Source of the DNA: Vitellaria paradoxa
Taxonomy: Eukaryota > Streptophyta > Magnoliopsida > Ericales > Sapotaceae
DNA length: 64,000 nt
Reading direction: 5' to 3'
NCBI GenBank assembly: GCA_019916065.1
Contig: CM034244.1
Coordinates: 36,150,877 to 36,214,876, forward strand
Shown: in pieces, positions 1 through 11,999 of the stretch
Position numbering within the stretch: the first letter of the stretch is position 1
How the letters are laid out: every line of letters starts with the position of its first letter
Position numbers and translations under genes: made by a program
Notes under the pieces: model-generated
Databases searched by the model: none
Seen by the model: only the letters and a program-made list of their open reading frames with translations
What the model was told of the DNA's origin: nothing

Positions 1-3000
1 TCACAATGGGTGAGAATCTCGGCCATCAAACACCTGTCGTAACTCTGGATTCAAGTAGGCTGCTGCTGAATTTTGCAGAGAATAAGAGCAGAATTTACAG
101 TTTTGACAAGATTTTCCACCCTGGTTCATCACAAGGTCCCCAAAATTTTACATTGTGCCACCTCGTTATATTTTATTCTTCTTTATCTTTTTCAGTGTCA
201 ATTCATCCGTTCCTATATATATTATTCTTCACATTTCGCACAACTTGAGCCAAATTATTATGTTATTTGTAACTCATGCAAATTGGTTGGTTTTATTTTG
301 ACAATGGGTTTAACAGTTGAGACTTTTCAGATGACATCTTTCAAGAAGTTGATCCACTTGTCAAGTCAGCCTTGGATGGATACAATGTATGCATATTTGC
401 CTATGGGCAGACAAGCACTGGAAAAACCTTCACAATGGTGAGGTTCATACGACATACTAAGGAATTCTTTTATAAACCAAACACAGCTGAGCAAGCCTTA
501 TTTTAAACCTACCATGTTAAAATTTTGCTTCAAGACTACAGAATTAATAACTATAACCTCGAACTCAATGGCACCCACATATCATTGAATTTCTGAACTC
601 AAAAATTAGATCCAAGTACTCGTGTCATGTACCAACCCCCTTTTTTTATGTAATTAGATACTTTTCCATTCTGGGATTATAGGATATGCCTTTATTAAAC
701 AATTCGCTTTCATTGACTTCCAAATTTTTTTGTCCTTTTTACGTGTGGGTATATTGCCTGTTGTCCTAACCGCTCTGATCCTGGGACCAAAACTCAATAG
801 GAAGGCACTGCAGATAATCCAGGGGTAATCCCCCGAGCAATTGAGGCAGTCTTTAAGCAAGCAGCCGATGATAACCACGCATTCCTCTTCAGTTTCAGTA
901 TGCTAGAGATATACATGGGTCATCTAAAAGATTTGCTTGCTCCTCAGACAATAGAGGCCACGGGTCTAATTCCACCATGGTATGTCGCTTCCCTTCAAAC
1001 CAATTGTCAATTATTGCAAGTATCAATTCTCATTAATATTAGTTGAATTGTTTATTTCTTTTAGTTTTTGTGCAAGGTCAGCATACTACCATACCCAATT
1101 ACAAAACATACTTCATGATATCTTGCAAACATATATGAAAATCAAATAGTGGTTTAGTTTGGGTGCTAAAGAGCAAGCTCTTTTGGTAGCCAAAAGGCAA
1201 AATAAAGTGGAGGTTTTGGAAATACCACATCATAATCACTTTCAGTTCATCTGTAAAAAGTTAAAAGCTAAAATGCCACATCATAATCTTTTTAAGCAAA
1301 AAGCTGAAAAAGATGGCCTTTTTAGGAGTTTCCCAAACTAAGCCATAATAGCGCCGCGAGGGGGGTAAAAGTCCATATTTAACTAAAACAAACAATGTTT
1401 GTTAAAACTTAATTTGATGTTTTAGAGTCAACATCACATAATGCTCATTTTTGTAAGTTACTAGTTGCACCACAGACTTTTTAATGCAAGAGTCTTGTGC
1501 ACTGAGTTGCCATTTTACTAGTTCCACCATTTACATACTCCTTATGAGGTGTGTCAAGTATGAAGGATAATGATGGTATGGTTGATGGCGAGCACCTTGT
1601 TTGGGAAGTAGTGACTCAATTAGCCATCCAAAACAGCAAAGGAGGAACAAGACAACCAAAAGAGAGAGAGCTAGAAAGTTAGTAAGGTGTTCAATATCCA
1701 AAGTAAATGAGGAAAGGTTGGGTATTTACAAGGGTTGGCTTAGGCTATTTAGCCAAGTCAACTCTTTATAAAGGCTGACCAGGTGTATGAAGGGGGACAA
1801 AAGGAAGGAATGTCTAGGATATTAGAGTACTCTACTCTGGTAGTCTGAGATGCTCATTGGCAGGGTCTAAAATCTAATAAGGAAAGAAGTATGCCCTGAT
1901 TATTTGGCAGTTGGAGTAACATTAACTGCTTAAGTAGGTGTATTAAATTCCTTGGAAGGTTTTTCTCTCTTAGCTGGCTAACAAATAGCCTTTTGGGGGA
2001 GGGTTGTAGCTCAAAAAACCCTTATTATACCTCTAGTCCCGACCAATGTTAATTAAAACATGGATTGTTTCGGTACTTGGAACAAAAACAGGACACAATA
2101 CGCTTGTATTTTGAAATGTGGTAAAATTGGTGTAGACTTCTCTAGAATCATCATATATATTATTAAAATGTTTTGATATATAAAAATAACAATTGAAAGA
2201 GAAAAATGAGAGATTAGAGAGAGACAACTCGTATTATATATATATATATATATATTAAAGTGTTACAATAGAAAATGGAAAATGTGGGTGCTTAGACCTA
2301 GAAGGGATGATCCAATCATCTAGAAACAATATCGAGTATCGTCTATGACGCAATCACCAGAGGCCGGTGGGATGAGAATCAAAGCAGTTGGGATCAAAAG
2401 ATAAGATCGTAGAAGGGGGGTAATTATGGTGATGTTAAAGATCATCATCCCCTTGAGAAGGATATAAATATATATAAGCCATGAAGAGTTCCACAAGGAC
2501 TCAATCAAGTCATTGTATCAACTTGGTGAGAATTTAACCCTATGTTGGCATAGCTCTATATAGTAAAGACACCTCTCAGTCTACATTGGTCGAGAAAACC
2601 TTAACAAATCCCTTGATTCTAGCCATCAAACCATCGAACCCCAAAGATCTTACTGCTGAATAGAGTAGGTCTTAAGGAATATCCCTAAGCCTTGCTCCAA
2701 GCTTGAGAACAACTTTGTTGCAGCTAGCGCCACCCCCCTCCCCGTGCTTGCGCCCGCGGCCACCGAGGAGGTGGGGTCGGGATAGTGCTACGTGGGGGAA
2801 GAATCCTCCCTTTGCCAATTAAATCCTTCCGCAATAGTGTTATACGGAAAGTATCCATCCTATTGCATCCTCTTAGGGTTGGCACAACTTGGGCATTATT
2901 GATATGGTCCAATGTCATGAGACGCCACTTGAAGACTAGAACACACCCCAAGCAACACCATGTGTGGTGCTTGCCAAGATCTATTACAGCAAGCTCACTA

Positions 3001-6000
3001 GGCATGACACACCCATGCCCCTACCGAGCATGACTACAAGAAACTAAGCTCTTGATCACACACACAAATGAGATTGCAAGAGAGTTGAGGAGAAAAGAGT
3101 GCACTCTTGAGAATGCTCAATAAAACATTATTGCATTGATGGCTTGCAAAGTTTGTTAAGGGACTTAATCGAACATCACTAATCTCATATAATAGCATTT
3201 TTAATATTTAACAAAATAACAGGAGAAAACATCCTTCCTACTTAAGGAGTTATAATAACCCTTTTAGAAATTAAAAAAAAAAAAATACATGCAACGTACG
3301 TACATGCCAAACAACAATGAAAAGTCCTATGTCTAAGATATTTACATGTCCCATAGCTGGATGGCAAGATGTTTATGAATTCTCCTGCATTGGCACTCCA
3401 CGTGGGCATCCATCCTTGTTAGCGTACGCACAAACTTACACAATGCACTAAGGCACTGTGTCAGGGTGGGTTGACGGCACCATCACATTCTTCCCATTCG
3501 AACATTCGCCATCCTCAATGAATTGATCTATATAGTTCTCGATGATGTCCGCATAGTCCTTCAGGTCTAAAACCTTCTCCCTATTGACTTCTTCATCTCC
3601 AAGTCCCTTCCACTTAATTAGGAACTCCAGGGTTGTCTTACTTAAAGAGGTTTGCATTCGATCAACCAAGATATCTTCTTTGGAACTATGGTTGTGATAG
3701 TTTCTCTTGTTGTCACATTATGGTTATGGTCTTCCATGTGGGCATGATAAGGCTTGAGACAGCTAACATGAAAGATAGGACAAATCTTCATCCAACTGGG
3801 AGGGTCAATTTTGCAGGCACACTTACCCATGTTCTTCACAATGGTGATTAGCCCCTCATACTTGTGAATGGGTCTCTTGCTCTCGACATTGTTCTACCAA
3901 TAGCTTAACAAAAACTTAATCCCCCACTTTGAATTCCACTGGCCTTTTATCTTCATCCACCATTGTTTCATTCTATTTGTGGCTTTTCCCAAGTAAGCGT
4001 GGATAATGTTCGCCTCTTTGTGCCAATCTCTTGCAAATTGAAATGCCTTTAGAGATTTCCCTATTTTAGATCCCTCCGCTGTGTGGGGCAACCATGGTTG
4101 TCGGTCATTGACTATCTCAAAGGCACTCTTGCCTAAATCAAAGAGTTACACCCAATTTTTTTGATTAGCATTAATAAAGAGATGCAAATACTCCTCTGGC
4201 ATGCAGTTAGCACTCAGTCTAGTCATTTGTCTTCGGGTAATAACATGAAGACATGTTGAGTTATGACCCAAGAAGTTTGAATAATTCTGAACAAAAAGGT
4301 GCCAATGAAACGTGAGTCTTGATCAATAACAATGGTCTTTGGCATGCCTCAATACTTGACTATGTTTTTGGAGAAGAGTCAGGTTGTCTCTTCTGCTAAA
4401 AGGTACTTGGGCGTAGGTACAAAAGTAGCAAACTTGGAGAATCTATCAACAATTGAAAGAATTGTCCTGATCTCCCCCTTGGGCAAATTGGTGAAGTCCA
4501 AGGGTACACTCTCTCACAACCTTTGATGGTTCTAGAAAAGGTTCTAGTAAATCACCTTGCTTAAGTTGTTCAACCTTGTCTTGTTAGCACATAAGACAAG
4601 TGTGCACATATTCATGGACATCATCACCATATGGATCTACTAATAGCCTTACTCCAACAAAGCATGAGTTATTTTGCACTATGGATGTCCTACCCACCTA
4701 ATGTCGTGACACGCTGGCAAGAGTACCCTCCTTAGGCACGAAGATCCTATTACCTGTTGCCTATTGTCATGAGCAACTCGTCTTACACCCAAAACTAGTG
4801 CATCTTACTTGCCTTGACAAGGTTCTTTTTGTTTAACATCACAAGATCCTTGTCTAGGTTGGTTCGGATGCGCTCACGCATACCATTTTTTTTTTTTTAA
4901 AGTAAATATGTATAATTTGGATTAATAAAGAGAATTTACAAAATTTTAGAGGGCATACCCTCTTTAGAAGGGCATGCACACCAATTGTTGGCATTGAAAT
5001 GGTGCAAATTTGATGTGAGGTAAGTTTAGACTTTCTACTTAGTGCATCCGTAACATGGTTGGTAGCACCCGGCCTATACTCCAAGGTCACATCAAACTCG
5101 GCTAGCTTATCTCGCTATCGTGCTTGCCTTGCATTTAGCTTTAGTTCGATTGGAAAATGGCTCACTACCATTTTGTCTATCTTCACCACAAACTGTTATC
5201 CCAACAAGTAATGACTCCACATCCAAAGGCAATGGATTATGGCTAGTAACCTCTCGTAGGCTATAAGATGCCTATCCTAAAGCAGAACTCCACCAAGCGC
5301 AAAGTTTGAAGCATCAGTTTGCACCTCAAATGGCTTCATGCCATCCAATAAGGCTAAGACGGGATCTCTCTACATAGCTTCCTTCAAGTTATCAAAGGCT
5401 TGTTAGGACTCCATCCATTGTTCCTCTTAAGTAAATCTATCAATTGGGGAGTTGGGGGGAGGTAGAAAGAAATCATCAACTTGAACAAATTTGAACTTGT
5501 ATAGGCCCCAAAAACCATCAACCCAAATAGAAAACTGCACCAAATCATCAAGTGAAGAGGCGAAAAAGATCAAAAACATTAGGCAAGCCTCATCTGACAG
5601 TGCCCAAAGACAGGGTCGCACACTAGCATGTGCCAAGAAACCAATGCATGTGGTTGTGGGGTCTGCACCTGTTGCTAATGTGTAAGGCTTTCTTCGGCTA
5701 CAACACTTGGTTAGTGATCACCTAATGACGATGCTTCTGTTAGTAGCGTCAGAGGTTGACCGGAGATCTTACCGGCGACAAGGACCTATGGCAAGGCTAG
5801 GGTTTGCTTTTTTTTTTTAAATGTCCCCCCCTTTCTTGGATCAACGCTCTCATACCACACATTGAGAGAGAGAGAGAGATTGGAAGGAAAATTAATTCTT
5901 CCTTCCTCCCTTGCATTGTATTTATAACCAAAGGTTTAAGTACAACTAGACACAAAATCAAGGCTAAAAGGAAATAGAATATTCTAACAATTACATGAGT

Positions 6001-9000
6001 ATTCTCAATATTTAACAGTTATCTTATACATTTAATTATTTTCAGAAGTATTTTCTTCCAAATTAGCAATAGTTATGCTTCCATTCTATGAAGCACGGAT
6101 ACTTCAAATTAGACGCCGCACTCATATCGAATACTTCGGGGATACGGATACGGCTAGGATACGGCCGGATACGTATCGGATACGTCACGTGGCGTATCCT
6201 AAGTTTTTATTTTAAATTTTGCATAGGATACGGTTAGGATACGGCTGGGATACGGCCAGGATACGGCTGGGGTCCAAAATGTAATATTTTAAACCTTTTT
6301 GGGGGTACAATTGATATGATAAAATTTTAGTAGGGGTCAAACTATAATTAACTAAAATAGATTGATATGATTGAAGTTTGAAATAACTAAAATTTAGGAA
6401 ATGAAAAAACTATTTTTATTTTGGGATGTATGAAATTGTATTTGATACTTTTTGTTATATTTGTGTTTTGTATATGAATGATGTTGGTAGTTTTGAGTAT
6501 GAATGATGTTAATTTATGAATTGAATAGTATTTTTCAAACTATATAATTGTTACTTATAAAATATTTAGTAGTATATACATGCTATCTTCAAAATGATTT
6601 TAAATAAAAAATATTTTTTATTTTATTTTTTGCCGTATCTTTGCCGTACACGTATCCTCATTTTTTGAAAATTGTCGTATCCCGTATCTGTACCCGTACC
6701 CGTACCCGTACCCGCTCCCATAACCGTATCCGTGCTTCATAGCTTCCATTCATCAAACTACAATAGGCTTGACGGATGACATCACAATGTCAGTTTAGGG
6801 CTATCCTCTCACAAATATTATATATTTAAGCAAGAAGGTTGGAAACAATTAAAGACATAGCTGCACTTTCCTAGACATGGGATGACAAAACTCAAAACAT
6901 TAAGTGCCTCTAGACATGAAGTTGATTAGACACAAGCACTTCTTTATGAATAATATCTATTTCCATATATCCCATATAGGAATTATATGGATATAATCTC
7001 AAACTTTCTACGTGCAGCCTCTCCATCCAAACAAATTCCAAAGGAGAGATCGATATTGACAACCTTGTGACCATCCGAGTAAGCGACTTCAACCATGCAA
7101 AAAGGTTGTATAGGTTGGGATGCCGTTTCAGATCAACAGCTTCTACAAATTTGAACAAGTCTTCAAGTAGATCACACAGGTAACTACTTAACCTGATAAT
7201 AGTAGTCAGGAAATCTCATGAAACCAATCAGTAACTTAGGGTGTTCAAGACTTTGAGCCCACTTAGCGCAAGAGGAATTGAGAGAATGAGAAACTTGAAA
7301 CCAAATCATCAAAGTAAAACATGGTTCTCTTAAGTTTTAGATACTAGCTTTCTAATGGTAATGACTAATAGAAATGTCTTTGAGATTCTAAGTTTGTTTT
7401 TCCCATATCTGCTCCTCACAGCATGATTCGCATATTAATGACTTGTTTTGATGCTACTGAGAGGCAAAGGATAACAAATAAGTTATGGATGATTGACCTT
7501 GGGGGAAGTGAGCGCGTACTAAAGACAAAGGCATGTGGAAGAAGATTTGAAGAAGGAAAAGCAATTAATCTATCACTTTCTGCTCTTGGGGATGTCATCA
7601 ATGCCCTCCAAAGAAAAAAAAGCCACATACCTTATAGGTACTTTTTCAAGAAAAAATGCTCTCATCAAAAAGCTTTGTTGAGAATCATTAAAGCATATTC
7701 AATCTGGCGATGACTTGAGCACTAAATTGTACAAGTGACCTTTTAGCAGGAATTGATTTTTTAAGTGGACATCAAGCTTCGGAACGATCTATAAAACAAG
7801 TTCATTAACTTTGGGCTTTAACCTGTCAACTGAGTATTGTTATTGGGGATCTTCCAAATGTTAAACTGAACCCTAAATTTGAAGTTTTAACTTTTGACAG
7901 GAATAGCAAGCTGACACAAGTTCTAAAAGATTCCCTAGGTAATTATGCATATTTTTTTGGCTGAACTCTTCTCTATTCATTTTTGTGATGTGCGTTGTAT
8001 TGGGATTTATCCCACATCATTTAAATAGGGCTTCCCAAAATAATATAAGGTCCTAATAAGCCTCTCCACTCCTTGCCGATTGGTTTTGAGTTGGATGCTT
8101 TAACAAAGTAAGTATTAATTTAATTAGTCATCCAACACTGTAGTGCAATAAAAAAAGATGTACTTAAGGGGGTTAAAAGGAAAAGAGAAGCCCTAAACCC
8201 CAAACAAGCATCATATATGAATGGGAGTGGCTGCTCTAGTCTTATCATTAAGGAGGCAACAACTAAAATATTTAACTAGCAATGAACATCAAACAGTAGC
8301 ACGATTTTAATTTTTCTTTGCTTTGATCAACCAATAGCCCCTTAAATTCATTGTTGTGTCATGTTCAGGGGAAGATTCAAAAACACTGATGCTTGTCCAT
8401 GTCAGTCCCAAAGAAGAAGATTTGTGTGAGACATTATGTTCTTTAAATTTTGCAACACGCGTGAGCAGCATTCACCTAGGCAAGGAAGAATCAACAGTAA
8501 GTTAATAAAACATCATGTTACTTGGGGATGCTTTAAATAGTTTTGCAGACTGCCATGTTGTTATAAGTTGCATAACAAAATAATATTTTCTTCATCAATA
8601 AGGTGAACAAGAATTATTTAATAGATACTTCTTAACATGTAAATTAAATTTCAATAGTTCAGTCTCCAGAATGCAGAGGATGCTTCAGATTGCACTTTTG
8701 TGTGTCTGTCTGAGAGACAGAGAGAGAGGGGATAAGCATCGCACTCCATTTACCTGGGCTAGCTTCCCAGGATTGCCCTCTCAGGCACCTTTTATTGTCA
8801 ATCGATGCAGAAAATGCTCCCCTCAATTATAACTTCTTTTTTCGTCTCCCCTTGTACCTCCACTTTTTGCACCCATACTGACGATGAATGTTGGAAAGCA
8901 GGAAGTAAAGGAGCAGAAAGAAATTGAAATGATCAGTCTGCAGCAGAGGATGAAATGGATAGACGATAAGCGCCATGAAGTTAGAAGAGCTATCAAGAAG

Positions 9001-10689
9001 TTAAATGAAAAATTAGAAGAACTCGCAGGGGCACCAACATCTCCTGGCAAGCAACTGGAGGCTTCCCATCTATCTTTGGAACTCGAGGTATCACAATGTA
9101 ACATAGAAATTGCAAACAATATTGGAAATACTACAGCATCTCTGTCATCAGAGTTGCCAAGATTTATGCGGCCTACCATTTGCAGTAGAAGAAAATCTGG
9201 AGTAGATAACCAAACGTCCGATGGAAAAATAACAATTTCGGGAAGAAAGAGAAGGCCACAATCTCATTGTGCAGAATCTGTGACTTTGCCCATAAAGGGT
9301 ATTTCAGAATACAATTCAGAGAGCAGTATTTCCAGAACTAACTGCTTGGTGGGTTCAAAATTGAAATTTAGTTCAGACAATGAAACAGAAAGCAGCCAAA
9401 ACAAATCCGAATACAATATCAAAATGATCATTTTCCCAACACAGGACAAATCACCAAGAAGTTCAAAACACAAAAAGCCTCAATCTAGTTGCAGTGAGGA
9501 ACATGGAAATAGAAAAATGCACGAATTTGATTCCTCAAAATTCAGTAAGGTTGACGATTGGCTTCATTTACAGAAAAATGCATATTATACAAGTACTTGC
9601 ACTCATCAGAATAAGCAGATTCTAGCAATTCCTAAACCAGGAAAGAACAGTAGGCATAATCAACAGGGAGTTCAGAAGCAATTACATTATGAAAAAGTGG
9701 GTGATTACAAACTTTCAAAAGAAAAGATCGACCATGAAGAACTTAATAGACTGACTCAGGTGGGAGCAGCTGGAAGGTCCAGATCAGAAGTGGTAGCCAA
9801 TATTATGCCAACGGTGTTCAAAGATTTCGGCAATGGAGACTCTAGATCCAACTCAATTTCTCCAATCCACACAAATGGTGGTGTATTAATGATACAAGCA
9901 CAAGGAATGGAAGAGGGGTTTTCAGTTGAAGAATACATTTGTAGTAATTCTACTCCACCTGAGTCGTGCAGTATGCTTAATAAGAAAAAGCAAGAAAGTA
10001 GAGTTGGCGAAATGCCAATGCAACTAATAGCATGTGAAACACAATTTTCAGAGAGTCTAATGTTAAACAGCAGTTGGCCCAGCACTCATTCTGCATCAGA
10101 TGTCAGTGGATGTACCACTGCCATAATAGAAGATGTTGGTGTTTCAATCTCAAGATCAGAACTAAAATCATGGCATAAAAAAGAGCCTTCTGAAATTAGT
10201 AAAAACAGTGAAAAGGAAGAATTCAATGCCTCTTCTCAATATTTTGAGGCTGGTATACAACAGAGATTATCAATCAACAAACCAAATCAAGTCGATCTTG
10301 CAAAGCCAATTTTTCAATCACAAGGAAAGGCAAAGAGCACAGGTGATAATTCTGAAGCTCAATTAAATGAGTCCTTTTCCCATATATTTTCCTTTTTTTC
10401 ACTATTTTCTTCTACCACAGACCAAGTTAAATGTTTCCCCCAAAAAAACTCATAAAGGCCAACTTCTATCAGTAGTATGACATTGTAGTATTCAGTTACC
10501 ATCTAATTATTTCAAAAATATATAAAAAGTATGTACATTATCTCACAATTTGTTCTTATTTCAACTTGGTCAGGGATATGCAATGCTCTTGAACAGAAAA
10601 TCCAGATTTTATGCACCAGTGCTCTTCTGGGATTGGGATTCCAAAGCTTGGGTCTTGAGCATGACTTCTTTTATGCTTTAATGCTTTGA
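1..10689 (+). CDS. KIN14T: Kinesin-14 motor protein, KIN-14T-like (3' part; 5' end outside window)
   Basis: Microtubule motor; kinesin-14s are mostly minus-end directed. Deduced exons: <1-135, 331-437, 801-979, 7018-7179, 7422-7637, 7901-7938, 8369-8496, 8902-10342, 10574-10689 (stop TGA 10687-10689). All have GT/AG borders with matching phases and give about 839 residues without a stop. In the visible fragment: P-loop GQTSTGKT at residues 70-77 (the usual G is S), switch I SSSRSH in exon 4, switch II DLGGSER in exon 5, [13 protein letters not shown] at the 7637/7901 junction, and the neck-side NFATR in exon 7. A coiled-coil start and a long Ser/Lys-rich tail follow. The DLGGSER form and the RFMRP tail motif match Arabidopsis At1g55550 (KIN14T) as I remember it. 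The small last exon encodes a hydrophobic C-terminus. The N-terminal motor start lies left of the window. Family is certain; subfamily is by recall. Confidence 0.85.
1150..1345. mobile_element. MITE, 196 bp, 14-bp terminal inverted repeats
   Basis: The left end TGGTTTAGTTTGGG pairs with the right end CCCAAACTAAGCCA (13 of 14 positions). It is non-coding and lies inside the kinesin intron. The target duplication is unclear, with TAG-like trinucleotides on both sides. The superfamily is not assigned. Confidence 0.6.
2228..2257. repeat. TA dinucleotide microsatellite
   Basis: An uninterrupted run of alternating T and A inside the large kinesin intron. Confidence 0.85.
3440..5430 (-). mobile_element. 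Decayed Ty3/gypsy chromovirus pol fragment
   Basis: Read on the minus strand from high to low coordinates, pieces appear in normal gypsy order. RNase H is at about 5400-5045, including [11 protein letters not shown] and [18 protein letters not shown]. An integrase core lies at about 4520-4240 ([12 protein letters not shown], then [14 protein letters not shown]). The integrase C-terminus is at about 3840-3740 ([19 protein letters not shown]), and a chromodomain-like EFLIKWKGL at about 3640-3600. Many stops and frameshifts break it. Gag, protease and most of RT are absent and I see no LTR pair, so this is a dead truncated copy. The terminal chromodomain points to the chromovirus branch. Confidence 0.8.
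6087..6741. mobile_element. Non-autonomous Mutator-like TIR element with 10-bp target duplication
   Basis: The element begins TATGAAGCACGGATAC and ends with its exact reverse complement (16 bp). GCTTCCATTC flanks it directly at 6077-6086 and 6742-6751. A 10-bp duplication fits Mutator-like elements (9-11 bp). The 655 bp are non-coding. Near the left end a GGATACGG motif is repeated about seven times; near the right end GTACCC is repeated about four times. Both resemble the TIR and look like subterminal repeats. Confidence 0.8.
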
Positions 10690-11990
10690 AGCAGGTCCTC
10701 AGCAAGTCTAGTTCAGTGATCACCTTCTGTCTATTTTTCACAGCATGTGGATTGAGTGGGAACACAGAATAAACCATAAAAAACTAAATATCATGGTCCT
10801 ACATCCTTGGGAATGGTGTTCCATCCCCATGAAAGTAGCAAAGCATTCATGCATATGTAAATGTATTGGAAGGGCTGGCATTTAACATCACATGGGAACA
10901 ACCAAATAATCCTTCCGTCCTACTTGTTATCAATAATATCCATATATTGAAGGCAAAGCTTCCAGCCAGCATGTTTATAGGTTATGTGGGTACATGAATG
11001 CATTTTTTATAAACTACCAATAAAGTGTCTTTATAAAGCTACACCAATTAATGTACTGTGCACTTGAAAGAAACAGAGAATAAACAGGCTTTGGTTGAAC
11101 AGGTATATCATTACTGCACAAGTTCTATGTATTATTTTTCTGCATGTCTTTATCCACCTGGTTCATTTAGATATAGTAATATATGCACAGATTGGGATAA
11201 TCAAGCGCCAATTTATTTGGCAAGAATCCACTTTATTTGCATATACAGCAAAAAACATCCAAATACTAGTTGCAATGGATATGTCCCATAACAAAACCAG
11301 TTGTTATTGATACGTGTTTTTCGCTAAGAGAACATTTGGATTGGATGTAAAAGATTAGAAGGGTAAGTCTTAAATGTTACAAGGTAATGCATCCTTGTTA
11401 ACTAGGTTTGGATAATAAGAGCAGAACTTAAGTTGTAATGATTACATTGTGTTTAAAATTGTGGCCTTGGAGCAGCAATAAGGTAGTTCAACTGCGATTT
11501 GGAGGCCAAATGTTCAAACCCTATAATCAGCCTATAGTTATGAATATCATTCCACACCAGATTAAATCCTATACAAAGTAATGCATATTCGGTACTGATA
11601 ATTGTACCGGCATACACCGGTGCATACCAACTCATACCCAAATTTCCCGAATCGTACTAGAATTTCTTAATTTTTTGGTGTGTTGCCTTGGAATTTTTTC
11701 ATTATTTTATTTTTTTTTTCTTAAACCTTATAAAACCAAGAATGGTGACAAATGGAATTCTTTATTTCTTCCTATTCCTTATCCAACTCTACATAGAGAA
11801 CTTTCTCTTTACTTTGTTGTTTAATTTTATAAAAATGTGGAACATGGTAAATTAGTTATCTCCATCAATATTAATATGTTATTTATAACTTGTATTTTAT
11901 AGTTAAATTGTATTTTATAGTCATTTTAGTGCTACATTAAAATATTTGAGTATGATATGCATTTTAGTGATATATTAAAATTTTTGAGTA
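10690..11990. other. Intergenic DNA 3' of the kinesin gene
   Basis: No gene or recognisable element. At 11940-12000 a unit of about 40 bp containing TTGAGTATGATATGCAT occurs twice in tandem, directly next to the LINE 3' tail. Confidence 0.5.
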
Positions 11991-11999
11991 TGATATGCA

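Larger units (their letters stand above)
980..7017 (+). other. Large intron of the kinesin gene, expanded by transposons
   Basis: The intron runs from GTATGT after CCACCATG to the CAG before CCTCTCC. The split codon TG+C restores Pro-Pro-Cys-Leu-Ser-Ile. At about 6.0 kb it is far longer than the gene's other introns (0.2-0.5 kb). It holds a small TIR element (1150-1345), a TA microsatellite (2228-2257), a GC-rich patch near 2720-2790, a decayed gypsy pol fragment (about 3440-5430), a GA repeat (5861-5878) and a second TIR element (6087-6741). I recognise nothing at 1350-2220 or 2260-3430. Confidence 0.8.

Noticed and set aside
6..441. Separate small proteins starting at 6 and 73
   Set aside because: Both frames read through kinesin exons and introns; splice sites at 135/331 and 437/801 give a continuous motor domain instead.
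8884..10455. Independent 523-residue gene
   Set aside because: Its first six codons and the part after 10342 are intronic; the rest is the kinesin tail exon.
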